From assembly GCA_963920765.1 (NCBI GenBank), contig OY987247.1, positions 17,704,471 to 17,768,470 on the forward strand: 64,000 bases of DNA, read 5' to 3'. This document shows, piece after piece, positions 43,901 to 54,426 of the stretch (positions are counted from its first letter, which is position 1; the number at the start of each line of letters is the position of its first letter). Position numbers and translations under genes: made by a program. The notes under the pieces were generated by a model. The model had not been told where the DNA came from. It did not search any database and saw only the letters and a program-made list of their open reading frames with translations. The DNA comes from Ulota crispa. Taxonomy: Eukaryota > Streptophyta > Bryopsida > Orthotrichales > Orthotrichaceae.

Positions 43901-46659
43901 ATGTTAGTTATTCCTTCAACAACAAAGCATTCGAAACTGCCACATGGTGGTCAAAAGTGACCCCTCTCCGCTCTCAGAATCATGAAAAAAACTTGGGCAA
44001 TCAATCAGCAGACCTTGAATGCAGACCGCTGGGCAAAAAATATGTGCATGAGCGATTTGGCGGTAGGACTTGCTACAAGCAAAGGAGATTCTTCTTCTTC
44101 CTGCATATGAAACCTTCACATATCAATTCTCTACTCATCTCATGTGAGCCATTTTGTCATATAAAATGACATTTTAGTAACATACTAATAGCTCATAACA
44201 CCAACCTTAATAATGTGTGAAGTTACTTTGAGATTGATTTCGTAGGATCGTATGAACATGACATTAGAATACTATCAATCTAACATTGGTTTAGCTTGTT
44301 GGTGTTTGGTTAAAAGTTAGAAGTTCAAACGAGTCTGACCTTCAGAGTGCCAGCCACGCCTCCATTTTTGATGCCCGTTTCAATACAGCCCAGCATAACA
44401 AAAGGGTGAGGCACGTTGCGATAAGCTTTCTGAGCTCGGGCTCGTGCTTGGGTAAGGAGTTTCGAAGATTCCTCTGGTGAGCCAATGCGGTCAGTTAACG
44501 AAAGTGACTTCCGCCAAGCTTGTTTCCCGGAAACGATGTCTAATGCAAATTTCCTTGCAGCTGGTATGAGCTGTCGGAGGGGCACCACTGCATCCACCAA
44601 GCCCACCTTGACGGCTTCTTCGGACAATATAGGCTTCGAGGTCTGCTCCATCACAACGCAAATAATGCTTCAGAATATTGTGTATTTATAAATGACTCCT
44701 GGAGATGGTTTTTGTATGCAAAAAATTATAGAGTTTGCTAGACTGACGTACCAGCATCATGTCTACAGCTTTAGCGAGTCCCACCAATCGAGGAAGCCGT
44801 GCAGTACCTACAAAACATAAAAAACATTTACCAGTTAGTAGGAGACTGAGTAAACATGCTATTGACCTCATACCCCAAGTTTTAGCAAGTTCTTACACAT
44901 GCTAAGCCTTGAACCTTCTACAGCGAAAATGGTCCAAGAGTCATGTATATCTTGTCTACCCTAAATAATCACAATAGCAATCAAGGAAAGTACATCCAAA
45001 AACCTTAAAAATCTCAGGGGTTTTTCTAGTGAGGCATTCAGTTTTGTTATGATAGGATGTGTTGAAAGGACGGGTGTAACTTACCACCAAAGCCAGGAAT
45101 GATGCCCAGTGTCAGCTCGGGCAAACCTAGTTGCGTCTTTGGAGCAGCAATGCGTGCATGGCAAGACTGCAAAACATTCACATAATTGATAAACCCTGTT
45201 AGACTAGGATAACTAAAAAAGTAAGAACCATCGAATCATGATGTGCAGGTAAAGACAAGAGCATTGAAAACGAGCAGTTTTCGTACCATAGCTACTTCCA
45301 AGCCACCACCAAGCGCAAACCCTTCAATTGCAGCTACTACTGGCTTTGGACCCCCTGTTTCAACTGACACATGAGAAGCTAGACAAAAAAAATCGTAGTT
45401 TCTAATACAGCTGAGCATCAGATCTAGGACATAATCCAAAACACCACAGCATCTAATTACCAACAGCCCCAATGAAGGTAACAGAATGTACCAAAAGAAA
45501 GAAGAAATCAGTGCTACATTTTTTAACAATAGAAACATGATTTGGAAGTTACAATGAGCAACTATTAAATTCCACGTGGACTTCTTTTCTTCTTTTTTTG
45601 GGGGGGAGGGGGTTAGAGACCTCAAACAGATGAAATAAATAGGGTCTACCTTCAATGATATCATTAAAAAGGGTTGAACCACGAACGTGGGCTGGATAAG
45701 TGGTGCCTGCTCCCTCTGCCATAAATGAACACAGCGCCTCATGTAAGAAAATCTCCTATGGGAAAACACACACACCAGCGAAATCATCTGCCAAAAAAAT
45801 AGAGTTTAAAAGGGATATGTGCTGAGTAAAGACAAACCTCGCTTGACACTGCGCAATGAACCAATGTCAGCCCCTCCACTGAACTTGCCATTAGCTCCTG
45901 CAGCAATAGGGATGAAACGAACTCAATAATGCTTGTAAAATATTTTAATGCCAAGTCAAACATTTCAATTAGGTTTAATACCAAAACGACAATGCAAGTG
46001 CTTACAATGGCTCTCAAAAACCACTTCATTCACCTCTGATAACAATAGCTTTCACGTTTGGATCCGCATGTGCCTGACAAAGCGATTCCTTCAGTTGAAA
46101 CACAACTGCCAAAAGACAAGACATTTATGTTCACAACTGTAAGTTGGGTTGCCTTCTAAAGCACTTCATCCACATAGTCATCAGTTGTAACATCGCAAGA
46201 AACGGCATCGTATGATAAATGTCTACTCTTCAGGCAAATGTAAGAAACTATCTGGAGTGGATATATGGAAAGCACTCGATTTTTTGAATGAAACTTTGCA
46301 GTTCTAACCACAAGATACACATGAACTGTCTTTTCATATAGATGGTTTAAGAACTGATAGGTTTAAGTCTAAATATTAAAACTTGGGGTGTGCAGTCAAT
46401 GCCATGTTCAGTACACTTAAAAAAACCTAAAACTAAAGTAGGGAAATGTAAATTGCTTGAAATTAAACTATGCCTTGCTCCTACATAGAAATGCAGAAAA
46501 GTAAGTCAAATAACGGAAGACGAGAAACATAGCTTTTCTGTAAGTTGAAGACTTACGAGAATCGGGTCCACTGTTGTCCAGAGAATTCACAGGAGGCTTG
46601 TTTAAAGTCAAGACAGCAACTCCATCCTCGCCGACCTCCATGATGACTACCTTTCCCAT
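40966..46659 (-). CDS. MFP2: Peroxisomal fatty acid beta-oxidation multifunctional protein, 17 coding exons, 733 aa
   Basis: Exons in transcript order: 46557-46659 (from ATG), 46034-46105, 45838-45897, 45650-45715, 45287-45363, 45085-45166, 44752-44807, 44340-44642, 44014-44100, 43708-43882, 43386-43507, 43103-43266, 42518-42894, 41954-42078, 41531-41679, 41275-41416, 40966-41007. Total 2,202 nt, all phases consistent. The enoyl-CoA hydratase half has GANGKFSGGADI (59-70), EGFALGGGLE (116-125) and LPELTLGIIPGFGG (about 140). The L-3-hydroxyacyl-CoA dehydrogenase half has the NAD-binding GGGLMGSG (323-330) and catalytic-His GAHFFSPAHVMPLLE (about 450). The C-terminus is SRL, a canonical PTS1. 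It matches plant MFP2/AIM1 in order and length; MFP2 is the closer guess because of the SRL end. It catalyses the hydration and second dehydrogenation steps of peroxisomal beta-oxidation. The catalytic residues appear intact. Confidence 0.95.
41221..41267. repeat. Interstitial telomere-like repeat in the last intron of the MFP gene
   Basis: GTTTAGGG occurs repeatedly with one-base shifts (TTTAGGG, TTTAAGG, TTTTAGGG) and matches the plant telomere unit TTTAGGG. It starts only a few bases past the exon 16 splice donor (41,274/41,275). In the gene's sense direction it reads as AAACCCTAA telo-box motifs and contributes the TAA stop that would end a retained-intron product. A related GGGTTTAAGGTGGGGG stretch lies beside exon 13 at 42,479-42,505. 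Confidence 0.8.
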
Positions 46660-47460
46660 GATGAAACTCCGGCCTTTATTTGACAACAACCTACACAAGC
46701 ATCAATTTCCACAGCTCAAAACACAACTCAAAATAAAACTAATCCCTAAAACAGGAAAAATTCATAGCATTATTATTTATTTATTTTTTCTTATCATACT
46801 ATGAAAAATATAACAGGACAATGCTTTATATCACCAGAATCAATGGAAAAATTGGTAAAAAACGTAAGAAAAATTCAATAAAAATAAGTATTCACATGAC
46901 CTACTCATAAGAGGAGACCGGATTGGGGTCTTTTAGGGGTTTAAAATGCTTAGCAAAGAATTTGCACAGAATTAAGCTCACGATTGCACGATTCGTGACT
47001 AATCACAGAATTCAAAGAAATTTGCATAAAACCTCGAAGAAAACCCTGATGACGACGACGAATCAACGTAAATTTTTAAAAGAAGGTCAGAAAGGAATGA
47101 GCGCAGACCTAGAGTTGCAAGTGCAAGATTCGTGTCGGTGAGCAAAATCAACCAAACTTCAAAAGAATGTGCTAAATCCTGTTTTGCATTTTGTTTCGAA
47201 GAAACAGAGTTGGGTCCGGTTTCTGATGGATGAAATTGCAAGATGAAGCGAAGAATAAACCCACCTGTGAAGCAAAAGTTCCACTTGGTAGGGTAAGGGA
47301 TTTCTTTGAGAAACTTGGAAGCTCGCAAACGAGGAAACCAAATTGAAATCGAATCGTACAGCTGAGCTGATGTTTGGTTTCACCGAAGAAAGAACAACTC
47401 CTTCACAATTCCTTCACAATTCCTCACAATTTTGCACAAGTTTTGCTGCAGGGACCAATT
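46660..47460 (-). promoter_or_regulatory. 5' leader of the multifunctional protein gene
   Basis: The coding exon extends upstream to an acceptor TTGTGTAG at about 46,691, so a leader intron is likely. A matching donor CACAG|GTGGGT lies near 47,275, implying a non-coding first exon upstream of it around 47,275-47,400. The transcription start is not visible. The plus strand holds no gene here. Confidence 0.5.
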
Positions 47461-48111
47461 GCTTCAGTGGATCTCTCATGCAACCCCGACGTGGCCGCTA
47501 GGATCTTCAGTAGTGGTAAGGTAGACACACCCCCTCCCCTTGGCCGACCATCCGTGTACCCAGGGTACACATTTAAGTTCTGAAATGTACGCTGCATGTA
47601 CATAAGGGCGGAATTGTGGAATTGTGGAGGCCATTTTAAATGGTCGGGTATGGGTGTGTCTACCTTAATTATGGCTGAGTTTCTGTTTTCTCAATCTTCA
47701 TGGAAACCTATGTGTCAAGCTGTCCGCGACAGGTCCGAGGCAATTCTATGAAAATTGAAAAAAATTTCTCATCTCTCAAGCATGGAGAAATGGCCTGAGA
47801 AATTTTTTTGTGTGAGAACACTTATCATTTACTTGCTTGTGAACTACTTTTAACCCTTGCTTTTTTTGCTCTTCCAATCGGTGACCGTGTTGCCTTCCTC
47901 TAAGTAAAACATTCTCCATCCTTTCATTCTTCATCCTCCATCACCCACAAAAGGGGTATCACACCTCCTTCCATGAAGAAATGCTTCCATTAACTCCTAC
48001 AATTGCTCAGCCATTTCTCAATCTTCATGAAAATCTCAATCTCACACCAATCGTGACTACCACTAGTGCCACCTAATTTTTGGACACGGAATGCACTGAT
48101 TGCGGCAAACA
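47461..48111. other. Intergenic, nothing recognised
   Basis: Moderately AT-rich sequence. A short inverted similarity exists between AAGGTAGACACACCCC (about 47,519) and GGGTGTGTCTACCTTA (about 47,652), suggesting a small old MITE of about 150 bp. No coding evidence. Confidence 0.4.
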
Positions 48112-48275
48112 CTGGTTGGGAACACAATGAGAACGTTATAGAACACGTTCGGGAATGTGATGGAACACGATGAGATTATGGTGAGAACATGTTAGGAACG
48201 TGGTTGAGAATAGGATGAGAATGTTGAGGTACACGACGAAACATGATGGGAACATGATGGGAACATTTTTGGAAC
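48112..48275. repeat. Imperfect GGAACAYGATGAGAAC tandem repeat
   Basis: Variants of GGAACACAATGAGAACG, GGAACACGATGAG, GGAACATGATG and similar follow each other with irregular spacing of about 16-30 bases. It is a decayed minisatellite with no evident function. Confidence 0.6.
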
Positions 48276-48648
48276 TGCCCGGAAGAGCAATTTCTTGTAC
48301 GGATTGCAAACTCTTCCCAATTATTCAAAGATTTTTGCAGGATTTGTAGGTTTGAATCATCAGATTTTTTCTGGACGTATAATAGTTGTTTATTTATGCT
48401 TCCTCGCCGTAATTGCTCTGAGGATGTTTTGACCCCTCACTTGCGGCAATTTTCACATTATGTCTTATATTTGGTAGATTAAAAGAAATGCTAATGTGGT
48501 AGCACTTTTTGGGAGTTTTGGTGTTTGGAAGTAGTGTTTGGGGAGAATTGACATTTATGGTAGTCTCAATCGGTTGGAATTGCAAAAAAAGTTAGATGAA
48601 TTTGAAACCAATCATATTTTTTCAAAACATATTAATTTTAGTATATTA

Positions 48649-49000
48649 TTCCTTCCGTCCCAAAATGATCTTGTTACACAAAATGTTATAGATTAAGTGT
48701 AAAAGAACCGATTTTTAATTTTTTGGACCTATGAATAGAATTTGATGTTCTCCTATTGATTTGAAATTTTGAGTTTCAAAGTAGTTTTCAAAGTGTTGTT
48801 TCAAAGTGCTTGAAAATTGAATTCTTAAGGCATTTTTGAAGAGCACTGGTGGCCACTCACTTGATGGCATGGGATTTGTTAGCATGCCCAGCTTTTGGAC
48901 TATGCGCAAGTGTCGCTAGCTCCCTTCCTCCTCCAACAAGACAATCACTTTGGGACACTAAATAAAGGTCAACACAAAGATCATTTTGGAATAGAGGGAG
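48649..49000. mobile_element. Stowaway-type MITE (352 bp)
   Basis: The left end TTCCTTCCGTCCCAAAATG then ATCTTG pairs with the right end, which read inward is CTCCCTCTATTCCAAAATG then ATCTTTG. TA dinucleotides lie outside each end (48,647-48,648 and 49,001-49,002). The CTCCCTCCGTCCC-type terminus with a TA duplication defines Stowaway elements of the Tc1/mariner superfamily. The interior has TTTCAAAGTAGTTTTCAAAG-like simple repeats and no open frame. Confidence 0.85.
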
Positions 49001-49070
49001 TACTATACAAGTATAAACTTTTTTTTGATAAAATCTGCAAAAAAATTGGTTGAAAATGGGAAATGTGGGT

Positions 49071-49224
49071 TTTGACTAATGAAGTCAAAATTTCTATTCA
49101 AATAGTATTGGGATGTGGGATTTTGACTAATGAAGTCAAAATTTCTATTCAAACAGTATTGGGATGTGGGATTTTGACTAATGAAGTCAAAATTTCCACT
49201 CAAACAGTATTGGGATGTGGGATT
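49071..49224. repeat. 51-bp tandem repeat, three copies
   Basis: TTTGACTAATGAAGTCAAAA starts at 49,071, 49,122 and 49,173 and is followed each time by TTTCTATTCAAACAGTATTG with minor changes. Each unit includes a small hairpin (TTTTGACT / AGTCAAAA). The copies are almost identical. The open minus-strand frame across them is periodic and not a gene. Confidence 0.92.
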
Positions 49225-49305
49225 TTGATTTGAAAATTAAGTCTAGTGGTATTGGTATAAGAAGTTTAGCGGTCATAGGAATCCAATGTATTAAGAAGCA
49301 AGGTC

Positions 49306-49400
49306 TTAACCCTTACACGCCAAAGGGGACAATTTTTGTCCCCGCAAATACATAGGACCCATGTACCCACGGTGGCCCTTGGAGCTTAAAAGTTAACAAG
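49306..49400. mobile_element. Left end of a TTAA-family element, copy I
   Basis: TTAACCCTTACACGCCAAAG is followed at 49,325-49,343 by a perfect hairpin GGGGACAA - TTT - TTGTCCCC. This is the same arrangement as the left ends of copies D, F and H. No convincing right end was found downstream, so the element's extent is unknown. Confidence 0.45.
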
Positions 49401-50359
49401 TTCTTTGCATAAAATATTTTAGAATACTTTTTAAGTTTTGTTTGCTCTTTTCAACCTTACAATATCAAGACTGTTGAGATTGGGACATATGACTTGGTAT
49501 CGATTTACTATCTAATGAATTTGAGCCCCTATAAAAAGAAAGCCCTTACAAATATATTACCATTTTTTTGATGAGTACTTTAAAATTCACTCATGCAAAG
49601 GATATAATTGAGCAACGATGTATGTTTTAGATGATTAAGGAATGTTGTGATGAGATTTTATGCACATCAAAGGATTTGTCCAAATTAAGATTTGGAAACT
49701 TTGGACATTTAGGTGTACGTTATCCTACGTTTGGAAATCATGCTGAAAGGTCCATTGTTTTTACTTTGCAACCAACATCAGTAAATGATCTTAATGCAAC
49801 TATTTTGACTCAAGATTTTATAACCATTCACTAATTTGGAAAAAAAACATAATTTTTGGACTTTTTAATTTTATTTGTTCGGTGATTATTTACTAAATAC
49901 TATTTAATGGACATAACATCTAAAATTCCCAAAATTGAGTTTTTGTCAAAATATTGAATATTTATTATTCATTCCTTCTTACTTTGTAACAAATGATTGG
50001 TTCACAATGATTGTAAATGTCCACAATGACTATTTGATGATTGACTTGATCATAATCATTGTGAATATTTGCAGTTATTGTGGATCATATTGTAAGTTGA
50101 AAGCAAATTCATCAATTAACCACCAAATCAAATGTTTTTAAAGAAAATTTTGATTTGGCATCAAAATTAATAATGATTTATAAATTCAACCTTTTCAAAA
50201 AAATTGTTATTATTTGGCAATCAACCAATTTTTTCTAACTAGTAGAATCAAGCCTTTTTTAAAGCACCTTCAATTTTCAAAAATGAGCCTTTAGTACAAA
50301 GTTTGCAATAGATTGAGCCTTCTTGAAATTAGCCTTGACCTTCCAAAGTTAGCTAAGTA

Positions 50360-50430
50360 CCCTTGATGGATGGATGATGGATGAATGATAGATGGATGAA
50401 TGATTAATGAATGAATTATTGATGGGTGAA
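50360..50430. repeat. ATGG/ATGA tetranucleotide-like repeat
   Basis: Runs of GATGGATG, GATGAATG and GATTAATGAATG form a degenerate tetranucleotide microsatellite directly upstream of the 27-bp minisatellite. Confidence 0.7.
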
Positions 50431-50535
50431 CTAACACACAATGAAATGTGAATTAGTGGACAAAGATAAAAGCCCTGAAAGTGGACATCTTTGGATTATG
50501 AATTTGTGCATTGGAGTTAGACAACTCCACTTGGA

Positions 50536-50800
50536 TGACAAAGGTACAAGATGTACACTTGAGGACAAGGGTATGGGATGTACCTTTGAGGATAAGTGTC
50601 TGGAATGCATCTTTGATGACAAGTGTACAAAATGTACAACTTGAGGACAAAGGCATGGGATGTACTTTTGATAACAAACGTACTAGATGCACCTTTGATG
50701 ACAAGTGTATGGGATGTACACTTGAAGGCAAAAGCATGAGATGTACAATGGATGATAACTTGATAACAAGTGTTAGGATGATAATTTGTTGACAAGTGTC
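50536..50800. repeat. 27-bp minisatellite, about nine or ten diverged copies
   Basis: The unit approximates GTACACTTGAGGACAAGGGT then ATGGGAT. Copies repeat CTTTGATGACAAGTGT and GGGATGTAC wording. The period is a multiple of three, so both strands show long repetitive open frames, with a recurring Cys-Thr-x-x-Asp-Lys pattern on the plus strand, but a one-base shift near 50,640 breaks the reading. It is most likely a non-coding minisatellite. Confidence 0.8.
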
Positions 50801-51672
50801 AAGATGATAATTAACTTGATGACAAGACAAAGAATTGGAACTTGGAGCTAGACAACTCCAAGTAAAAGATGAAATATGATATGAGTAATATTTAGAATAC
50901 TTCTACATATAACAAAACCTTAAGAAATGGTTGGAGATGATTATTCAAAATAGAAAGAATAAAAAAATAAAGTAATTCTATTTTTATGAAAATGATTGAT
51001 TGTATAAGATGGGGCTTGAAGGGTGAGGAGATTAATTCTTGTTGGAAGTTAATCTCTCTCTATGGTTGGATGGTTGAGCTCTTTGTTGTTTTTATAGTTT
51101 AATATTATTGATTGTTGTTTTACTTGAGTGTTTAGATGATTTAAGCTACGGATTGAGGAAGGTTTGTAACACTAAGCTTAATAACTTTTATAATATTTGG
51201 TATTTTAGTTTTTTTTGTTTTATTTGACATTGGGTGTTTTTGGAGAAGGATGTATAGATTAATTTGGCTAAATTTTGAGAAATTCTTTGATAGTGAATTT
51301 GCTCTCAACCTACAATAGTCATTTAGGATAAGATTTAGGACAAGTTTTCATTATTGTGCTAGTTATCAAATATAGGCTTATCGCTGACCATTTAATTCAC
51401 ATTTAATTGAAAATGGACTAACAATCTAAGATCCATATTAAATAATTAATAGCCTAAGAACTTCTTTGCTTTGCACAACATTTATAGATACATGTAAAAC
51501 ATCAAAAGACATGTTCAAATGAGAAAACATGCAAAAAATTGAAAAATCTTCAATGTTTAATGACATCAAAGGTCCGTATTTACATGAACAATCCACAAAC
51601 ATTTAATGTGTTGTTTGAGAACAAACAAATTAATACAATTGATGCTGTGTCGTTAACATCATATTAATTAAA

Positions 51673-52079
51673 GGGAATTACTACAACGACACCCTAAATT
51701 GCCAACAAGATACCCCCTTTGAGCATGAAGTTTGATAATTTAGTGCTATTTTTTATTTATTAAGTGGTTCATCGTTCATTCAATTACAACATTATCACCT
51801 CCTTGAAAGAAAAAATGTCAAATACAGAAAAAAAATGAAATATTATTGCACCAATACTATTTTTTGATATATTTTTGCTTTATGTAACTCAAAAGTCATA
51901 TTTTTAGTTTGAAATTTAAGCACACCTACATTTTTTTTAATATAGCCTTAGAATGATAAAGGTGAAACAAATCTTTTGATCCAAATAAAAAAACTAGCAA
52001 AATCCGCATTAAAAATCACATTTTCATGCTTAGAGGGGGTGTCTTGTTAGCAATTTAGGGTGTCGTTGTAGTAATTCCC
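51673..52079. mobile_element. hAT-like MITE with GGGAATTACTACAACG ends (407 bp)
   Basis: The left terminus GGGAATTACTACAACGACAC then CCTAAATTGCC is mirrored by GGCAATTTAGGGTGTCG (with one change) then TTGTAGTAATTCCC on the right, an inverted repeat of about 46 bp. A perfect 8-bp duplication TAATTAAA flanks it (51,665-51,672 and 52,080-52,087). It shares the GGGAATT start, length and duplication size with the element at 7,693 but not its interior. Confidence 0.88.
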
Positions 52080-52265
52080 TAATTAAATTGGAAAAAAGAG
52101 TACATTTTGGAACTTTCAATATTTTTGTCATTATGTAAAATTCAATATATAAAATAAAAAATGCAGTTTCTTGTACAATATTGAAGTCTCAATGATTGCC
52201 TACAAGAGTTAAAAAAAAAATTCAAGTTTGAGCTATAGCTATGCATACATTTATTGTATGTAAGA

Positions 52266-52330
52266 TTAAGGTGGAGTACAAAATGGTACCTTCATGTTTC
52301 CCAATTGATCTAATATGGTGTTCATTCCAA
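52266..52330. repeat. Fragment of the AACGCGTTATT MITE family
   Basis: A 25-nt segment (52,266-52,290) is an exact inverted copy of 25,779-25,803, and the next bases (TTTCCCAATTGATC) continue the homology. Only one end of the element is present. Confidence 0.65.
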
Positions 52331-53817
52331 TTCATATCCATGACGCAATCATGTAATTTATACATCTAAAATGACAATTCTATTAGATTAAGCCAACTAT
52401 TTTAATAAAAATTTATCAAATACTATTACATCTTATATATTTAAAAACGGCCTTTACAAAATCCACAACCAATTATTTTATAAAAACCATAGGAAGATCT
52501 CCTATTGAGGAGCCTATTAAAAACTTAAAATGTTTAAAAGTGACATATTTTCTAATACTTTTCTTTAAAATCCAAAGATTTCATGAAATTTTGCCTTAAT
52601 TTGTTTTAGAAAAGTGAAGATATTCTAACGTATCAGGTTGTCCAACTCTATTCCACAAAATCCATATCGTGATCCATATAGACACAAATATTCCATGGTA
52701 TTTAGTTAATTGCGGCACATTTCCTTCTCTTGGTAAAACAATCAAACTATATTAAATATTAGGAGATTTTCCTATAATTTGTGAAGTATGTCATTAAATT
52801 AATTAGTTGTAGCAAAAATAAATTGGTTGCAAAAGCACAAGACCAAATATTGTTCCTTTCTTAAAAATAAAATAAAATATAAGACAAGGTATATTGGAAT
52901 TTGTGGACATGGAAGTGAATCAACCTCATATAAATTTAAAAAATACAAAAACCTAGCAAGGAAGATAAATTAAAATTCTAAAAGATAATTTCTTGACTCT
53001 AGTTTTCTTCATCCTACTTTCCTATGTGCTTTTAAGTAGAGAGCTTCTCAATTTGCATTTAATTGTTCAAAAAAACGAAAAAACAAAAAGAAATCAACTA
53101 GGTTCAAATTTTTTAACTTAAATGAAAAGTAACTTCTACCCATGAAAACCTCTTAAAAAAGCTTCTCAAGGGAACACAATATCCATTGATTTGGGGAAAG
53201 CCCATTTTTTAGATTTTTGGATTTTATGTTTTTGAAAGATTTTTTAGCAATTGCTCTTTTGAAGACTTGAAGGCGTAAAAACATAAAAGTCTTAAAATCC
53301 GATTTTTCCCAAACTAATGATTACTGAGTTAGGAGCTTGTATTTATTTTAAGCCTGCTTTTTACATAATTTCACTATGTTTCCTGAGAATTGAGAAACTC
53401 CATCAAAGAAGATTTCATACACCTCTTATTTTAACTTTCTAATTAGTTGTATTGTACTCATAACATAAAATTTATTTATTTATTTCCATTATTCTTCTAA
53501 AACAAATTTGAATTTGAATTTTGTTTTTTATAACTTTTGTGCAATCTTAATCCATACTACATCAATCTATTTACTATGCAAACACTACACAAGAAAAGAG
53601 GGTATATATAATAACTTTGATTGAACAACAATAAAATATTACTTATTGATTTCAATTGTCTTGTTTTTACTTTTAAATTTTGATTGATTTATAAGATAAT
53701 AATTTCCTTAAGTGTTCAATTTATCCATTCTTTTGAATTGTAAAGCACAACAATGTTTGTGAATCAACAAAAAATAATAAAAATAAAAATATTAATAAAT
53801 CAATTAGAATAAAAAAA
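52331..53817. other. AT-rich intergenic DNA with a weak foldback
   Basis: No gene was seen. About 53,190-53,335 is a weak inverted repeat built from TTGGGGAAAGCCC / TTTTCCCAAAC and ATTTTTGGATTTTATG, related to the TTAATTGGGAAAA foldbacks at 54,276 and 25,747. The rest is AT-rich and featureless. Confidence 0.4.
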
Positions 53818-54225
53818 AGGAATTGATATGAGCACATTGGGGGGTTGGTATTTGCACACTGCCCTGGGAGGTAAATTATAGATTTCTACTGTCAAAAATC
53901 TAAATTTGAAAATTTTGAATTTAGATTTGGACTTAGAGACCATGGTTTCTCTACAATCATAAATAGGTTGCAATTGAACAACACCCAATGAAAATACTTA
54001 TCTGTGTTTACAAACAAAAGTAAAAGTAGCACTTTTTCCCCTAATTAAGCTTTTTCACTGGAGTTGTTCAATAACAACATTTTTTATGGTTCTAGAGTAA
54101 ACCATGGTCTCTAAATCCAAATCTGAATTCAAAATCTCAAATTCAGCTCTATGATGGTAGAAATCTATAATTTACCTCTTAGGGGGTGTGCAAATATCAA
54201 CCCCGGTGTGCACATATCAATTCCC
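53818..54225. mobile_element. hAT-like MITE, GGGAATTGATATG family, copy 3 (408 bp)
   Basis: The ends AGGAATTGATATGAGCAC and GTGCACATATCAATTCCC match those of the copy at 7,693, with one terminal base changed on the left. Flanks TAAAAAAA and TAAAAAAC match at 7 of 8 positions. Inner arms include AGAGACCATGG and CCATGGTCTCT. Size and structure equal the complete copy. Confidence 0.85.
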
Positions 54226-54275
54226 TAAAAAACCCAAAATTCTTGTCCCTAAAATAGTGAAATCAAATTAAACAA

Positions 54276-54426
54276 GTTATTCATTAATTGGGAAAACAAC
54301 ATTTTGGAACTTTTGGGTCTTTTATGTCCTTGAAAGAAAGAAAGAATATTCAGCAATCAAAAAAGTTAATCCCAAAAGTTCCAAAATTACAAATTTTCCC
54401 AAATTAATGAATATTGTGTTATTAGT
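54276..54426. mobile_element. Foldback MITE, TTCATTAATTGGGAAAA family
   Basis: GTTATTCATTAATTGGGAAA then ACAACATTTTGGAACTTTTG on the left pairs with CAAAAGTTCCAAAATTAC then AAATTTTCCCAAATTAATG on the right. The element is about 150 bp and almost wholly palindromic. The termini resemble those of the 25,747 element. Confidence 0.65.

Noticed and set aside
45236-45787. 183-codon minus-strand frame
   Set aside because: It runs from intron sequence through exon 5 of the multifunctional protein gene; only 45,287-45,363 is coding in that gene.
49306-49400. A complete short element ending at the TTAA near 49,393
   Set aside because: The candidate right edge lacks the terminal motif; only the left end is supported.
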